Of a DNA stretch of 64,000 nt, positions 62,567-64,000 are shown one piece after another. Each line of letters starts with the position of its first letter. The stretch's first letter is position 1. Both the position numbers and the translations under genes were made by a program. Origin of the DNA: Cupriavidus gilardii (lineage in GTDB: Bacteria > Pseudomonadota > Gammaproteobacteria > Burkholderiales > Burkholderiaceae). The notes below the pieces were generated by a model. That model did no database searches and was not told where the DNA came from. It saw only the letters and a program-made list of their open reading frames with translations. Where the stretch lies: the NCBI RefSeq assembly GCF_008801915.1, contig NZ_VZOV01000008.1:62001-126000 (forward strand), written 5' to 3'.

Positions 62567-63343
62567 TCACAGCGGGAAGTCGTAGTCGATCGACAGCGGT
62601 GCGTGGTCGCTGAACTTCTCGTCCTTGTAGATCGAGCAGGCCTTCGCGGTATCGGCGATCTTCGGCGTTGCCAGGTGGTAGTCGATGCGCCAGCCGACGT
62701 TCTTCGCGTAGGCCTGGCCGCGGTTGCTCCACCACGTATATTGCTCGGGCCGCGGGTCCAGCTTGCGGAACACGTCGACATAGCCGTGCACGTCGAACAG
62801 CTCGCCGATCCAGGCGCGCTCCTCGGGCAGGAAGCCGGAGTTCTTCAGATTGCCCTTCCAGTTCTTGATGTCGATTTCCTTGTGCGCGATGTTGACGTCG
62901 CCGCACAGCACGATCTCGCGCCCGCTGGCCTTGAGCTGCAGCAGATGGGGCAGGAAGGCCTCCATGAAGCGGTACTTGGCCAACTGCCGTTCTTCGGAGC
63001 TCGAGCCGGACGGCACGTAGACCGAGATCACCGCCAGATGCGGATACTGCACTTCAACGTAGCGCCCCTCGCTGTCGAACTCCGCATTGCCGAAGCCGGT
63101 GATCACGCGCTCGGGCTTGTGGCGGGTGTACAGGCCGACGCCGCTGTAGCCCTTCTTCTCGGCGTAGTGGAAGTAGCCGTGATAGCCGTGCGGCGCCAGG
63201 AAGGCCTCGGTCATGTCGGCGGCCTGCGCCTTGAGCTCCTGCACGCAGACCATGTCGGCGTCCTGCTTGCCCATCCAGTCGAAGAAGCCTTTCTTGGCCG
63301 CGGAGCGGATGCCGTTGAGGTTGGCACTGATAATCCGTAACAT
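62567..63343 (-). CDS. xthA: exodeoxyribonuclease III (AP endonuclease)
   Basis: A 258-aa EEP-superfamily nuclease: [10 protein letters not shown] (metal Asn), CVQELKAQ (metal Glu), [14 protein letters not shown] (catalytic Asp/Asn), WRIDYHLAT and SDHAPLSID (catalytic His). It repairs abasic sites and 3-prime blocks. Its ATG is only 28 bp from the divergent pyrE ATG, so their promoters must overlap the genes or each other. Confidence 0.94.
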   Translation of the reverse strand: MLRIISANLNGIRSAAKKGFFDWMGKQDADMVCVQELKAQAADMTEAFLAPHGYHGYFHYAEKKGYSGVGLYTRHKPERVITGFGNAEFDSEGRYVEVQYPHLAVISVYVPSGSSSEERQLAKYRFMEAFLPHLLQLKASGREIVLCGDVNIAHKEIDIKNWKGNLKNSGFLPEERAWIGELFDVHGYVDVFRKLDPRPEQYTWWSNRGQAYAKNVGWRIDYHLATPKIADTAKACSIYKDEKFSDHAPLSIDYDFPL

Positions 63344-63371
63344 CTCGGGAAATTTTTGGAAGAGAGAAAAG

Positions 63372-64000
63372 ATGACGCAGCAAACCACGCCGGCGGCGGA
63401 CGACCTCAGCCAGACCTTCATCCGCTTCGCGCTGGACGCGGGCGTGCTGTCCTTCGGCGAGTTCGTCACCAAGGCGGGACGCAAATCGCCGTATTTCTTC
63501 AACGCGGGGCTGTTCAACCAGGGCGCCACGCTGGGCCAGGTGGCGCAATTCTATGCGAAAACCCTGCTGGCCTCGGGTGTCGCATTCGACATGCTGTTCG
63601 GTCCGGCCTACAAGGGCATCACGCTGGCATCGGCCACCGCGGTGGCGCTGGCCGGCATGGGGCGCAACGTCGGCTTCGCCTATAACCGCAAGGAAGCCAA
63701 GGACCACGGCGAAGGCGGCACGCTGGTCGGCGCCAGGCTGCAGGGCAAGGTGGTGATCGTCGACGACGTGATTTCTGCCGGCACCTCGGTGCGCGAATCG
63801 GTGCAGATGATCCGTGCCGCCGGCGCCGAGCCCGCCGCGGTGCTGATCGCGCTGGACCGGATGGAAAAAAGCGGCACCGCCGAGCAGATCGGCGCGCATT
63901 CCGCAGTGCAGGACGTGCAGCGCGAATTCGGCGTGCCGGTGATCGCGATCGCCTCGCTGGCCGATCTGCTGTCCTACCTGGACGCCGCGCAGGACCCCGC
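63372..64000 (+). CDS. pyrE: orotate phosphoribosyltransferase (3-prime end cut by window)
   Basis: An open frame from ATG 63372 runs to the window edge (209 codons, no stop). [33 protein letters not shown] and the PRPP motif [16 protein letters not shown] identify OPRTase. It converts orotate to OMP in pyrimidine synthesis. Only about 5-15 residues are probably missing compared with the usual 215-225 aa. AGAGAGAAAAG precedes the ATG. Confidence 0.95.
   Translation, partial: MTQQTTPAADDLSQTFIRFALDAGVLSFGEFVTKAGRKSPYFFNAGLFNQGATLGQVAQFYAKTLLASGVAFDMLFGPAYKGITLASATAVALAGMGRNVGFAYNRKEAKDHGEGGTLVGARLQGKVVIVDDVISAGTSVRESVQMIRAAGAEPAAVLIALDRMEKSGTAEQIGAHSAVQDVQREFGVPVIAIASLADLLSYLDAAQDP

Overview
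This is a GC-rich chromosomal window from a betaproteobacterium, most likely Burkholderiaceae (Cupriavidus/Ralstonia-type relatives). The evidence is gene content and order: a leucine-catabolism cluster with bioAFDB inside it, a zur-cobW-dksA-cobW block, hslVU, argB next to a pyrimidine-nucleotidase-like HAD gene and slmA, and metX-metW. I see no tRNA, rRNA, CRISPR array, transposase, integrase or phage gene.

Region 1 (1-15.7 kb, all + strand) is acyl-CoA and leucine/isovalerate catabolism: thiolase, SDR, acyl-CoA dehydrogenase, a DsbA-fold isomerase, HAD, YchJ, both subunits of methylcrotonyl-CoA carboxylase, and methylglutaconyl-CoA hydratase. HMG-CoA lyase lies further on at 19.7 kb. The complete late biotin operon bioA-bioF-bioD-bioB sits between the hydratase and the biotin-carrying MCC subunit, so the cofactor genes lie inside the locus of an enzyme that needs the cofactor.

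Region 2 (15.9-33.4 kb) is the most unusual part. Four large same-strand paralogues (15957-18601, 21852-24581, 24614-27274, 31051-33362) are interspersed among metabolic genes. Three share an N-terminal module, all four carry an F-box-like helix pair, and all continue as long helix-rich repetitive C-termini. Two are intact (909 and 886 aa); two carry a single -1 frameshift. I cannot assign a function. F-box domains in bacteria are best known from effectors that act on eukaryotic ubiquitin ligases, so a host-interaction role is the leading but unproven idea. Between them lie ghrA-like, HMG-CoA lyase, YbaK, thioesterase, DUF1289, MBL-hydrolase, GNAT and peptide-binding-protein genes.

Region 3 (33.4-40.6 kb, - strand) is a metal, probably zinc, homeostasis island: zur, two CobW-type GTPases with His/Asp-rich metal-binding segments, a cysteine-poor DksA, a DUF2946-like protein and a ZnuD-like TonB-dependent receptor. 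An 18-bp element with identical 7-bp arms occurs upstream of both zur and the second cobW and is a good candidate Zur operator.

Region 4 (40.7-52.7 kb) holds glgX, a Bug-type solute receptor, hslVU with a sigma-32-like promoter, small envelope/stress proteins, a RegB/RegA-type redox two-component pair, a PCuAC copper chaperone, a LysR regulator divergent from a DMT-type membrane protein, and a small cysteine-rich protein.

Region 5 (52.9-64 kb) is mostly biosynthesis and housekeeping: argB, HAD, slmA, metX-metW preceded by a recognisable SAM-II riboswitch and a terminator hairpin, a thioesterase with a perfect palindrome upstream, an AmpG-like transporter ending in REP-like palindromes, an M48 protease, argC, xthA and a truncated pyrE.

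A recurrent oddity is short tandem duplications (7-14 bp, about 2-6 copies) at gene boundaries and in a few coding tails throughout the window.
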